DNA of 62,348 nt from positions 1-62,348 of the forward strand of contig JBFHML010000007.1 of NCBI GenBank assembly GCA_041594335.1, written 5' to 3'. Below, in pieces: positions 33,388 to 41,947 of the stretch. A program made the position numbers and the translations under genes. How positions within the stretch are numbered: position 1 is the stretch's first letter; each line of letters opens with the position of its first letter. Below the pieces are notes generated by a model. It worked only from the letters and a program-made list of their open reading frames with translations. It did not search any database and was not told the origin of the DNA. The stretch is from JAGPUQ01 sp041594335 (GTDB lineage Bacteria; Pseudomonadota; Gammaproteobacteria; Pseudomonadales; Porticoccaceae).

Positions 33388-35982
33388 ATGAATAGCCAAT
33401 TCCGTAAACGCCTTCCCGGGACTGAACTCGACTATTTTGATGCGCGTGCCGCAGTCGAGTCGCTGCAGCCCGGCGCCTATGATCACCTGCCCTATACCTC
33501 GCGTGTGCTTGCCGAGAACCTGGTTCGCCGCTGTGACGCTGAAATCCTCGACGATTGTCTGCGTCAGCTTATCGAGCGCAAGCGTGAGCGCGATTTTCCC
33601 TGGTTCCCGGCGCGGGTGGTTTGCCACGATATTCTTGGCCAGACCGCGCTCGTAGACCTCGCGGGTCTGCGTGATGCCATCGCCGAGCGGGGAGGAGACC
33701 CGGCCAAGGTCAATCCAGTGGTCCCGGTGCAGTTGATTGTCGACCATTCTCTGGCGGTGGAGTGCGGTGGCTACGATCCGGAGGCCTTCGCTAAGAATCG
33801 TGCCATCGAGGATCGCCGTAACGAAGATCGATTCCACTTCATCGACTGGACTAAGCATGCATTTCGCAATGTCGATGTCATCCCGCCAGGCAATGGCATC
33901 ATGCACCAGATCAACCTGGAGAAGATGTCTCCCGTGATCCAGGTTGCCGAAGGGGTCGCTTTCCCCGATACCTGTGTCGGTACAGACAGCCACACGCCTC
34001 ACGTCGACGCCCTGGGGGTCATTGCGGTCGGTGTTGGGGGATTGGAGGCGGAGAACGTCATGCTCGGGCGCGCCTCCTGGATGCGCTTGCCGGAGATTGT
34101 CGGTGTCGAGCTTCTTGGCAAGCCGCAGCCCGGTATTACCGCTACGGACATTGTGCTGGCGCTGACCGAGTATTTGCGAAGTGCGCGCGTGGTCGGGGCC
34201 TATCTCGAATTTCACGGCGAAGGGGCGGCGGCGTTGACGCTTGGTGATCGTGCCACTATCTCCAACATGGCCCCCGAGTACGGTGCCACGGCCGCCATGT
34301 TTGCGATCGATGACAACACGATCGAGTATCTGCGTCTGACCGGCCGCGAGGAGCGGCAGATAGAGTTGGTCGAAACCTACGCCAAAGCCACGGGCCTGTG
34401 GGCAGACGCCCTTGGCGCAGCCGAGTACGAGCGCTTGCTGCGGTTCGACCTCTCGACCGTAGTCCGTACCCTGGCCGGCCCGTCCAATCCGCATGCGCGG
34501 GTGCCGACCACAGCACTGGCGGAGCGCGGTATTGCCGGTCCCTGGGAAGAAGTGCCCGGTGAGATGCCGGACGGCGCGGTGATTATTGCCGCCATCACCA
34601 GTTGCACCAACACGTCGAACCCGCGCAACGTCATTGCCGCTGGGCTGCTGGCCCGCAATGCGAACGCCCGCGGGTTGACGCGCAAGCCCTGGGTAAAGAG
34701 CTCGTTGGCGCCCGGCTCAAAGACCGTGGCCCTGTATCTGCAGGAGGCGGGGTTGCAAACAGAGCTCGAGCAGCTCGGTTTTGGTGTTGTCGCTTTTGCG
34801 TGCACCACGTGCAATGGCATGTCCGGCGCGCTGGATCCAAAGATCCAGCAGGAAATCGTCGATCGTGATCTGTATGCGGTGGCAGTCCTTTCCGGTAATC
34901 GTAACTTTGATGGCCGTATTCATCCCCATGCCAAGCAGGCGTTCCTAGCCTCGCCGCCGCTGGTGGTGGCCTACGCCATTGCCGGAACGATTCGTTTCGA
35001 TATCGAGCGCGACATACTTGGCGTCGACCCAGACGGCAATCCGGTGACGCTCCAAGATATCTGGCCAAGCGACGCCGAGATCGACGCCATCGTGAGCGCA
35101 AGCGTCAAACCCGAGCAGTTCCGGCAGGTTTATATCCCCATGTTCGAGGAGCGGGAGGCCACTGCGTCGGTTGTGAGCCCGCTGTATGAATGGCGGCCGC
35201 AAAGTACCTATATTCGCAGGCCGCCCTATTGGGAGGGGGCGTTGGCCGGGGAGCGTACGCTCCGGGGCATGCGGCCGCTGGCGGTACTGGGCGATAACAT
35301 CACGACCGATCATTTGTCGCCGTCCAACGCGATCCTTGCCAGCTCCGCCGCTGGGGAATACCTGGCGAAGATGGGCCTGCCGGAGGAAGACTTCAACTCG
35401 TACGCAACCCATCGCGGCGACCACCTGACCGCGCAGCGGGCAACGTTTGCCAATCCCAAACTGATCAACGAGATGGCCGTCGTTGACGGAGAGGTCAGGC
35501 AGGGGTCCCTGGCGCGTATCGAGCCCGAGGGCAAGGTGGTGCGTATGTGGGAGGCCATTGAAACCTATATGGAGCGCCGGCAGCCGCTGATCATCATCGC
35601 CGGCGCCGACTATGGTCAGGGCTCGTCTCGGGACTGGGCTGCCAAGGGCGTCCGTCTGGCAGGTGTCGAGGCGATCGTCGCCGAGGGCTTTGAGCGGATC
35701 CATCGTACCAACCTGATCGGCATGGGTGTCCTGCCACTTGAATTCAAGCCGGGCACCAATCGCCAGTCACTGGGCATTGATGGTACCGAGACCTACGATG
35801 TGATCGGCGCGCCCACGCCGCGCGCCGACCTGACCTTGGTGGTTCATCGCAAGAATGGCGAGGTCGTCGAGGTGCCGGTGATCTGTCGTCTGGATACGGC
35901 AGAGGAGGTGTCCATCTACCAGGCTGGGGGGGTGTTGCAGCGCTTTGCCCAGGATTTTCTGGAAGCCGAGACGACTGCCTGA
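33388..35982 (+). CDS. acnD: AcnD, Fe/S-dependent 2-methylcitrate dehydratase
   Basis: AcnD is an aconitase-like enzyme that works with PrpF to turn 2-methylcitrate toward 2-methylisocitrate. The ATG at 33388 gives 864 residues (Shewanella AcnD is of similar size); an in-frame start 60 bp upstream lies partly within the terminator. Cluster cysteines are present in TSCTNTSNP and ACTTCNGMSG. The C-terminal swivel domain has GADYGQGSSRDWAAKG. It is followed by prpF after 36 bp, its usual partner. Confidence 0.96.
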   Translation: MNSQFRKRLPGTELDYFDARAAVESLQPGAYDHLPYTSRVLAENLVRRCDAEILDDCLRQLIERKRERDFPWFPARVVCHDILGQTALVDLAGLRDAIAERGGDPAKVNPVVPVQLIVDHSLAVECGGYDPEAFAKNRAIEDRRNEDRFHFIDWTKHAFRNVDVIPPGNGIMHQINLEKMSPVIQVAEGVAFPDTCVGTDSHTPHVDALGVIAVGVGGLEAENVMLGRASWMRLPEIVGVELLGKPQPGITATDIVLALTEYLRSARVVGAYLEFHGEGAAALTLGDRATISNMAPEYGATAAMFAIDDNTIEYLRLTGREERQIELVETYAKATGLWADALGAAEYERLLRFDLSTVVRTLAGPSNPHARVPTTALAERGIAGPWEEVPGEMPDGAVIIAAITSCTNTSNPRNVIAAGLLARNANARGLTRKPWVKSSLAPGSKTVALYLQEAGLQTELEQLGFGVVAFACTTCNGMSGALDPKIQQEIVDRDLYAVAVLSGNRNFDGRIHPHAKQAFLASPPLVVAYAIAGTIRFDIERDILGVDPDGNPVTLQDIWPSDAEIDAIVSASVKPEQFRQVYIPMFEEREATASVVSPLYEWRPQSTYIRRPPYWEGALAGERTLRGMRPLAVLGDNITTDHLSPSNAILASSAAGEYLAKMGLPEEDFNSYATHRGDHLTAQRATFANPKLINEMAVVDGEVRQGSLARIEPEGKVVRMWEAIETYMERRQPLIIIAGADYGQGSSRDWAAKGVRLAGVEAIVAEGFERIHRTNLIGMGVLPLEFKPGTNRQSLGIDGTETYDVIGAPTPRADLTLVVHRKNGEVVEVPVICRLDTAEEVSIYQAGGVLQRFAQDFLEAETTA

Positions 35983-36018
35983 CGGTCTCGCCCGCCCATC
36001 GGAGAGGATGAATCCGCC

Positions 36019-37200
36019 ATGAGTGCCGCCCCTCAAGTTCGTATTCCCGCGACCTATATGCGCGGAGGTACCAGTAAAGGTGTGTTCTTCCGTCTGGAAG
36101 ATCTGCCCGAGTCTTGCCGGCAACCCGGTCCGGCCCGCGACCGGTTGTTCCAACGGGTGATCGGTAGCCCGGATCCCTATGCGGCCCATATCGACGGTAT
36201 GGGCGGCGCGACTTCCAGCACCAGCAAGTGTGTGATCCTCTCGCGGAGCAGTCAGCCGGGCCACGACGTGGACTACCTCTACGGGCAGGTCGCCATCGAT
36301 AAAGCGTTCGTCGACTGGAGTGGCAACTGCGGCAATCTGTCCACTGCTGCGGGAGCCTTTGCGATTCACGCCGGCTTGATGGATTCCGCACGTATTCCCG
36401 AGAATGGGGTCTGTACGGTGCGGATTTGGCAGGCCAATATTCAAAAAACCATTATTGCTCAGGTGCCCGTCTGCAACGGACAGGTACAGGAGATCGGTGA
36501 TTTCGAACTCGATGGAGTGACTTTCCCGGCGGCGGAGATCGTGCTCGAGTTCGTCGATCCGGCCGATGCGGACGAAGGCGCGATGTTTCCGACCGGCAAT
36601 CTCATCGACGATCTGGAGGTGCCTGGCATCGGCTCGCTGCGCGCGACCATGATTACTGCTGGCATTCCCACAGTGTTCGTAGACGCCCAAGAAATCGGTT
36701 ATACGGGAACGGAATTGCGCGAGGACATCAACAATGACCCAGCCGCACTGGAGCGGCTGGAGCGCATACGCATCGCCGGCGCGCTGCGTATGGGGTTGAT
36801 CCGGACACCCGAAGAGGCGCAGGGCCGACAGCATACGCCGAAAATCGCCTTTGTCGCCCAACCCAAGGCGTATGTGGCCTCGAGCGGCAAGCGTATTGCC
36901 GCCGATGAAATCGATCTGCTGGTGCGCGCCCTGTCGATGGGCAAGCTGCATCACGCGATGATGGGCACCTGTGCGGTGGCGATTGGTACCGCCGCTGCGA
37001 TTCCGGGGACCCTGGTCAATCTCGCCGCCGGTGGTGGCGAACGCACGGCGGTGCGTTTTGGCCACCCCTCTGGAACCCTGCGGGTTGGCGCCGAGGCGCG
37101 TTATGCTGATGGCCAGTGGCTGGCAGAAAAGGCCATCATGAGTCGCAGTGCCCGGGTCCTCATGGAAGGTTGGGTACGGGTTCCCGCCGAGGTGTTCTGA
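36019..37200 (+). CDS. prpF: PrpF, aconitate isomerase-like partner of AcnD
   Basis: PrpF isomerises the AcnD product (trans/cis-2-methylaconitate) so that the cycle can proceed. The 393-residue protein starts with the family signature IPATYMRGGTSKGVFF and has the diaminopimelate-epimerase-like two-domain fold, with CGNLSTAAGAFAI in the first half and GHPSGTLRVGAEA in the second. It is translated from an ATG 36 bp after acnD. Confidence 0.95.
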   Translation: MSAAPQVRIPATYMRGGTSKGVFFRLEDLPESCRQPGPARDRLFQRVIGSPDPYAAHIDGMGGATSSTSKCVILSRSSQPGHDVDYLYGQVAIDKAFVDWSGNCGNLSTAAGAFAIHAGLMDSARIPENGVCTVRIWQANIQKTIIAQVPVCNGQVQEIGDFELDGVTFPAAEIVLEFVDPADADEGAMFPTGNLIDDLEVPGIGSLRATMITAGIPTVFVDAQEIGYTGTELREDINNDPAALERLERIRIAGALRMGLIRTPEEAQGRQHTPKIAFVAQPKAYVASSGKRIAADEIDLLVRALSMGKLHHAMMGTCAVAIGTAAAIPGTLVNLAAGGGERTAVRFGHPSGTLRVGAEARYADGQWLAEKAIMSRSARVLMEGWVRVPAEVF

Positions 37201-37313
37201 CACGCCGCCTTCCCGGTCCGGGGAGACCGGGTTCCTGAGCGGACCGTCCTGGCACTATCATGGTGTCAAACGCCCCTTTGGGGCAGACGTCGGGTACAGA
37301 CGCGAGGCGCGCC

Positions 37314-38798
37314 ATGACCACAGCCGTCGATGCCAACCTACGTCCGGACTACGACCCCGAGATTCAGACGATCGCGGACTATGTGCGCGAATACCGGATC
37401 GACTCCGAGGTCGCCTGGGAAACAGCGCACTACTGTCTGCTCGATTCCCTGGGCTGTGCCCTGGCGGCATTGCCGTTTCCGGAGTGTGCGAAACATCTTG
37501 GGCCGCTGGTTCCCGGTACTCAGGTGCCTTGGGGCGCCCGGGTTCCGGGAACATCTTTCTCTCTGGATCCGGCCAAGGCTGCCTGGGATATCGGCTGTTG
37601 TATCCGCTGGCTCGATTACAACGACACCTGGCTCGCAGCCGAATGGGGGCACCCGTCGGATAATCTAGGCGCCATCCTGGCGGTGGCCGATCATCTCTCC
37701 CAGCGCAATCTCGCCACCGGAAAGCCCCCGCTGACCGTGGCAAGGGTTTTGGAAATGATGATCAAGGCCTATGAAATCCAGGGGGTGATCGCGCTTGAAA
37801 ACAGCTTCAACCGGGTTGGACTGGACCATGTATTGCTGGTCCGCGTGGCTGCCGCCGCGGTGGCAGCACAGCTGATGGGGGCGGACCGGGAACAACTGTT
37901 GGCCGCCATTTCCCATGCCTGGGTCGATGGCTCGGCGCTGCGTACCTATCGCCATGCGCCCAATACGAGTTCGCGCAAGTCATGGGCCGCCGGTGATGCC
38001 TGTGCGCGCGCGGTGCGTCTGGCGGATATCGCCTTGCGGGGAGAGATGGGCATCCCCAGTGCACTGAGCGCTCCTCGATGGGGTTTCTATGATGTCTGTT
38101 TCCAGACCAGCGTGGCCGACCAGTGTCGAAAGCCCGAGGCCGAGCGGCGTTTGCGGCTGCCGCGCAGCTTCGGTGCGTATGTCATGGAAAATATTCTGTT
38201 CAAGGTGTCGTTCCCGGCCGAATTTCATGCGCAGACGGCCTGTGAATGTGCAGTGCAGCTGCACCCACAGGTGCGCGGCCGAGTGGCGGACGTCGAGCGT
38301 ATCCTGATCGCCACCCAGGAGTCGGCGATCCGCATCATCGCCAAGACTGGCCCCCTCACCAATCCAGCGGACCGCGATCATTGCCTACAGTACATGACGG
38401 CGATTCCACTGCTCTTTGGCGATTTGACTGCCGAGCACTATGAGGATGGTTTTCACGCCGCGCATCCGGAGATCGATGTGCTTCGGGAGCGTATGGAAGT
38501 GGTCGAGGATCCAAGCTACAGCGCTGATTATCTGGACCCGGATAAACGCGCCATCGCCAATGCCGTACAGGTATTCTTTCGGGATGGTTCCAGCACCGAC
38601 AAGATCGAGATCGCCTATCCGCTCGGTCATCGCCGCCGTCGCGCGGAGAGCATGCCGGCACTGCGCAGGAAATTTGCGCAACACCTCTCGGCCCGACTGC
38701 CGGCAGCCCGCCGTGAACGCGTTCTGGCGCTGTGGGACGATCCCGCGGGGTTGCGAGCGCTGTCGGTACCGGATTTCATGGCGTTGTGGACCCTGTGA
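37314..38798 (+). CDS. prpD: PrpD, 2-methylcitrate dehydratase (Fe/S-independent)
   Basis: PrpD dehydrates 2-methylcitrate to 2-methylaconitate without an iron-sulfur cluster, in parallel with AcnD/PrpF. From the ATG at 37314 the product is 494 residues (E. coli PrpD 483). Long stretches typical of PrpD are present: WLDYNDTWLAAEWGHPSDNL, ALENSFNRVGLDHVLLVRVA and NPADRDHCLQYMTAIPLLFG. An in-frame start at 37260 would add 18 residues without similarity. It closes the prp operon. Confidence 0.95.
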   Translation: MTTAVDANLRPDYDPEIQTIADYVREYRIDSEVAWETAHYCLLDSLGCALAALPFPECAKHLGPLVPGTQVPWGARVPGTSFSLDPAKAAWDIGCCIRWLDYNDTWLAAEWGHPSDNLGAILAVADHLSQRNLATGKPPLTVARVLEMMIKAYEIQGVIALENSFNRVGLDHVLLVRVAAAAVAAQLMGADREQLLAAISHAWVDGSALRTYRHAPNTSSRKSWAAGDACARAVRLADIALRGEMGIPSALSAPRWGFYDVCFQTSVADQCRKPEAERRLRLPRSFGAYVMENILFKVSFPAEFHAQTACECAVQLHPQVRGRVADVERILIATQESAIRIIAKTGPLTNPADRDHCLQYMTAIPLLFGDLTAEHYEDGFHAAHPEIDVLRERMEVVEDPSYSADYLDPDKRAIANAVQVFFRDGSSTDKIEIAYPLGHRRRRAESMPALRRKFAQHLSARLPAARRERVLALWDDPAGLRALSVPDFMALWTL

Positions 38799-38926
38799 TG
38801 GGCGGACTCTTCCGGCAGATAACGCCCGCCGCTGACGACGGCGTGCCCTGCTTGACCGTTCTCTCCCCTGAACACTGAGGCCTCGGCACCGGCCGGGCAG
38901 CCTGTGTTCGGGTCCGGTCGGACGTT

Positions 38927-38955
38927 TTGACTCGGGGGTAGGTTCGGACCATGAT
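38927..38955 (+). promoter_or_regulatory. Putative promoter of the SDR gene
   Basis: TTGACT (38927-38932, five of six consensus), a 17-bp spacer and CATGAT (38950-38955, four of six) lie 47 bp before the next start. The remainder of the 204-bp gap after prpD contains short GC-rich inverted repeats but no T-run terminator. Confidence 0.4.
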
Positions 38956-39002
38956 AGCGCGCATAACAATGATCTGCCGATCGCGGTGGGCGTGGGGGAA
39001 GG

Positions 39003-39785
39003 GTGGCCAAACTGTGGGGGCAGATCGCCCTGGTGACTGGTGCGGGGCGCGGCATTGGGTATGCCATTGCGCGACGTTTCGCGACAGAGGGCGCAACGGT
39101 AATCGCCGTTGACATCGACGAATCCGCGGTTGAAGCGGTCGTTGCTGCGATTCGGGCGGACGGCGGGGAGGCCGAGGCGCGCGTCGCCGACCTGGCCTTG
39201 GTGGACACCATAGCGCCCCTGATCGAAGAGGTTGCTGCACGCCATCGCGCACTGGATATTTTGGTCAACAATGCCGCGCTCACCCGAGCGCTCGATTTCT
39301 TCTCCGTGCAACCGGCGGACTGGGATCAGATTCACGCCGTCAACGCGCGAGGGCTGTTTTTTGCGATGCAGGCTGCAGCCATGGTGATGCGCGCGGCTGA
39401 AGGCGGCCGAATTCTCAACATCGCTTCGATTGCTGGCAAAGGCTATCCGGCGACCTCCAACATTGCCTATGCAGGATCCAAGGGCGCGGTCATCGCCATG
39501 ACCAGGATTGCGGCACATGTGTTGGGTCGCTATGGGATCAATGTCAATGCGATTTGCCCGGGGGTCACACGCACGGATCTGTTCTACCAGGTGATGCGAG
39601 AGCGGGCAGCGGCCAGCGGCAGATTGGAAAGCGAAATTATTCAGGCGATGGACGCCAGTATTCCCGTTGGACGTTCCAACGAACCCGAAGATATCGCGGC
39701 GTTGGCGGTGTTCTTGGCGTCCGAAGAGGCGCGCAATGTGACCGGGCAATCCTGGAACGTCGATGGTGGATTGACCTGGGACTGA
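39003..39785 (+). CDS. SDR-family NAD(P)-dependent oxidoreductase
   Basis: This is a classical short-chain dehydrogenase of 260 residues. The cofactor motif TGAGRGIG is at 12-19, NNA at 89-91, and the catalytic triad is Ser142, Tyr156 and Lys160 (YAGSK). Asp37/Asp39 at the end of the second strand suggest NAD(H) rather than NADP(H). The GTG start has a GGGGGAAGG ribosome site. The substrate is unknown; the next gene, 32 bp on, encodes an exported carboxymuconolactone-decarboxylase-like protein. Confidence 0.9.
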   Translation: MAKLWGQIALVTGAGRGIGYAIARRFATEGATVIAVDIDESAVEAVVAAIRADGGEAEARVADLALVDTIAPLIEEVAARHRALDILVNNAALTRALDFFSVQPADWDQIHAVNARGLFFAMQAAAMVMRAAEGGRILNIASIAGKGYPATSNIAYAGSKGAVIAMTRIAAHVLGRYGINVNAICPGVTRTDLFYQVMRERAAASGRLESEIIQAMDASIPVGRSNEPEDIAALAVFLASEEARNVTGQSWNVDGGLTWD

Positions 39786-39817
39786 CAACAAACAACAAAC
39801 AGCTAGAGCGAGGGAGC

Positions 39818-40744
39818 ATGATGACTATCCGATTCAGCAACTGGGTGCGCCTGGGGCGCGGAGGCCGTGCCTGGCTTTGTGGGTGGGGGTTACTGCTCGC
39901 TGCCGTTGGCGTGGGAGCGGAAGATCTGTCGGCCAAGGATCAGACCCAGCGACGCGCGCAGGGATTGGAATCGTTGCAGGCGATTGTGGGCGCTAAGGAT
40001 TTGGCGGCGACCACTGCGTTGGCCGGGCAATTGGAGCGTGACAATGGCGCCCTGGGCACATTCGCGATTGATTTCGTGATGGGGGAGATCTGGAGCCGAG
40101 AGCAGCTGAGCAAGCGCGACCGGAACCTGGTGGTCTTGGCGATACTGGGGGCTATTCATCAAACGAACCAGCTTGCCTACTATGTTCCGGGCGCTGTCCG
40201 CCATGGCTTGACGCCCGAGGAGATCCGCGAGATTTTCATTCATCTCAGTGGATACGCGGGCTTTCCGCGTGCACTGGATGCCATGGCCGAGGCCAATCGT
40301 CAACTAGCGGAGCTGGGGCATCCGGTCCCCCCGGAGGGTTTGTCGCCCGCGGAGCCACTGACCGGCGCGCAGCGACGAGCGCGGTCGATTGAAGTCATGA
40401 CGAGGCTCTCCGGTCAAAACTCGGAGGACGCCGGCAAGCTGTTGGAAGGTATTGCGGGCGACCTCGGCCCCTTGGCTGCCGCTGGCGTGGATTTCGCCTT
40501 CGGGGAGATTTGGGCGAGGCCGCAGCTGTCCCGACGTGATCGCAGCCTACTGGTAGTGTCTGTGCTCGCGGCCCTGGGACGCGGCGACGAATTGGATATT
40601 CACGTGCCCGCAGCGCTGCGGCATGGTGTTACCAAGACCGAACTCGAAGAGGTCATGCTCACCGTATTTGCTTATGCCGGTGCCCCCTTGGCAGTCGAAG
40701 GGATTCGCAAGGTCCTGGAGCATACTGGAGAGCGGAACGATTGA
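39818..40744 (+). CDS. Exported protein with two carboxymuconolactone-decarboxylase-like domains
   Basis: The ATG at 39818 (GAGGGAG ribosome site) gives 308 residues with a signal peptide (about residues 17-35, ending GVGA). Two tandem domains of the CMD/AhpD-like fold follow, each with a GEIW...LS(K/R)RDR(N/S)L segment (about 90-105 and 230-245) and a VRHGL/LRHGV turn. Neither domain has the CxxC pair of AhpD peroxidases, so a decarboxylase- or lactonase-like role is more likely. Export of such a protein is unusual. An in-frame extension upstream lies over the SDR gene and is not coding. Confidence 0.85.
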   Translation: MMTIRFSNWVRLGRGGRAWLCGWGLLLAAVGVGAEDLSAKDQTQRRAQGLESLQAIVGAKDLAATTALAGQLERDNGALGTFAIDFVMGEIWSREQLSKRDRNLVVLAILGAIHQTNQLAYYVPGAVRHGLTPEEIREIFIHLSGYAGFPRALDAMAEANRQLAELGHPVPPEGLSPAEPLTGAQRRARSIEVMTRLSGQNSEDAGKLLEGIAGDLGPLAAAGVDFAFGEIWARPQLSRRDRSLLVVSVLAALGRGDELDIHVPAALRHGVTKTELEEVMLTVFAYAGAPLAVEGIRKVLEHTGERND

Positions 40745-40832
40745 TGGATCGCAGTGGTCTGCGGTACGAGGATGGCGCTTACGGTATCCCGTGCCGCTAG
40801 ATCATTGCCCTAGCCTAGTGGAGGTATTGCTA

Positions 40833-41153
40833 ATGGCGAAGAATGTACCACTGCTCGACACCCACGAGCTGGAGGTCCGGCTGTCAGAACTCAACGCGCA
40901 GGCCGAGGAGAATTGGACGATTACCGAGGGCCGCTTGCACCGGCGATACAAGTTCGCGGATTTTGGACCGGCCTTCGGCTTCATGGCGCAGGTTGCCTTG
41001 GTATGCGAGACCATGAGCCACCATCCGAAATGGACCAATGTCTGGAACGTCGTGGAAATCGATTTGTTGACCCATCGCGCCGGTGGGATCACCACCCTGG
41101 ACTTCGAATTGGCCGGCGCTATGGAGCGGATTGCCAGCCAGTATCTCGGCTGA
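40833..41153 (+). CDS. phhB: Pterin-4a-carbinolamine dehydratase
   Basis: This enzyme regenerates the pterin cofactor of aromatic amino-acid hydroxylases. The 106-residue product has the family core MSHHPKWTNVWNVVEIDL and LLTHRAGGITTLD, with the catalytic histidine pair and the later His intact. The ATG at 40833 follows a GGAGGT ribosome site, and the size matches the family (about 100-120). No phenylalanine hydroxylase gene is in the window. Its stop is 8 bp from that of the convergent tetR-type gene. Confidence 0.92.
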   Translation: MAKNVPLLDTHELEVRLSELNAQAEENWTITEGRLHRRYKFADFGPAFGFMAQVALVCETMSHHPKWTNVWNVVEIDLLTHRAGGITTLDFELAGAMERIASQYLG

Positions 41154-41161
41154 GGTGCCGT

Positions 41162-41782
41162 TTACGCCGAAGGCCGCGACAAGCCGTGACAGAATAGTTT
41201 GGCCATTTCTTCGGCGACCTCTTTGGTGGTCATTTGCCCTTCTGGGTGATACCAGCGTGTCATCCAGTTGATGGCGCCGAACAGGGTAAACGCGGTGATC
41301 TTGGTGTTGCATTTGCGCATGGAGCCGTCCGCCATGCCATCCTCGATCATTTGCCGCATGGCCGCATCGAGACGGACATAGAGTGGTTCGATCTCAACCA
41401 GGTACTTGGGGGAGAGCGGTTCAGGCCCGGGCCGTGCCAGGCAGCGTCCAAACTCATCGTCGAACACTGAGATAAATAGCTGAATGAATTCGACCAGTTT
41501 TTCAATGCCGCTGTGATCGGAAGCCAGGATGTCGTCGGTTTGGTCGAGCAGTTCGGTGATGGCGGTGTGTAGGCACTGGAAGAGAATGTCTTCCTTGTTT
41601 TCGACATAGTAATAGAGGGTGGGTTTGGTGACCTGAAGTTCGTCGGCAAGATCGTTGAGCGAAGTTTCGCGGAACCCTTTTTGGTTGAATAGCCTGCCCG
41701 CCGTGCGCAAGATCGCGGCCCGTTTGAGCTCGTACTGCTCATCTTTGCTCTGGATGCTTTTTCCCCAACGGACTTTGGCCAT
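41162..41782 (-). CDS. TetR-family transcriptional regulator
   Basis: The 206-residue protein has an N-terminal TetR helix-turn-helix (TSLNDLADELQVTKPTLYYYVENKEDIL, about residues 44-71) and an all-helical ligand domain. The ATG at 41782 has an AGGA ribosome site; an upstream in-frame ATG at 41866 would place the N-terminus beyond the putative operator. A perfect palindrome 67 bp upstream suggests autoregulation. KstR2/AcuR-like relatives sense acyl-CoAs, but I cannot assign a ligand. Confidence 0.88.
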   Translation of the reverse strand: MAKVRWGKSIQSKDEQYELKRAAILRTAGRLFNQKGFRETSLNDLADELQVTKPTLYYYVENKEDILFQCLHTAITELLDQTDDILASDHSGIEKLVEFIQLFISVFDDEFGRCLARPGPEPLSPKYLVEIEPLYVRLDAAMRQMIEDGMADGSMRKCNTKITAFTLFGAINWMTRWYHPEGQMTTKEVAEEMAKLFCHGLSRPSA

Positions 41783-41848
41783 GGATGTATCCTGGTCGGC
41801 AGAGTGAGCGGCGCAGTGTAGCCGAATCCCCCTCGGTCGGCACTTAAA

Positions 41849-41864
41849 GGTAAATAGGTTTACC
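41849..41864. promoter_or_regulatory. Palindromic operator candidate for the TetR regulator
   Basis: GGTAAATAGGTTTACC is a perfect 6-bp inverted repeat (GGTAAA/TTTACC) around a 4-bp centre, in the gap upstream of the tetR-type gene. Its size and place are those of a TetR operator. Confidence 0.5.
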
Positions 41865-41947
41865 AACGGGTTTAGCGCTTCGACCGAGTCTTTTGGCGGG
41901 CCTGCCTACTATTGCGAGATGCTTCAGATATCCCTGTCTGCAACGGC

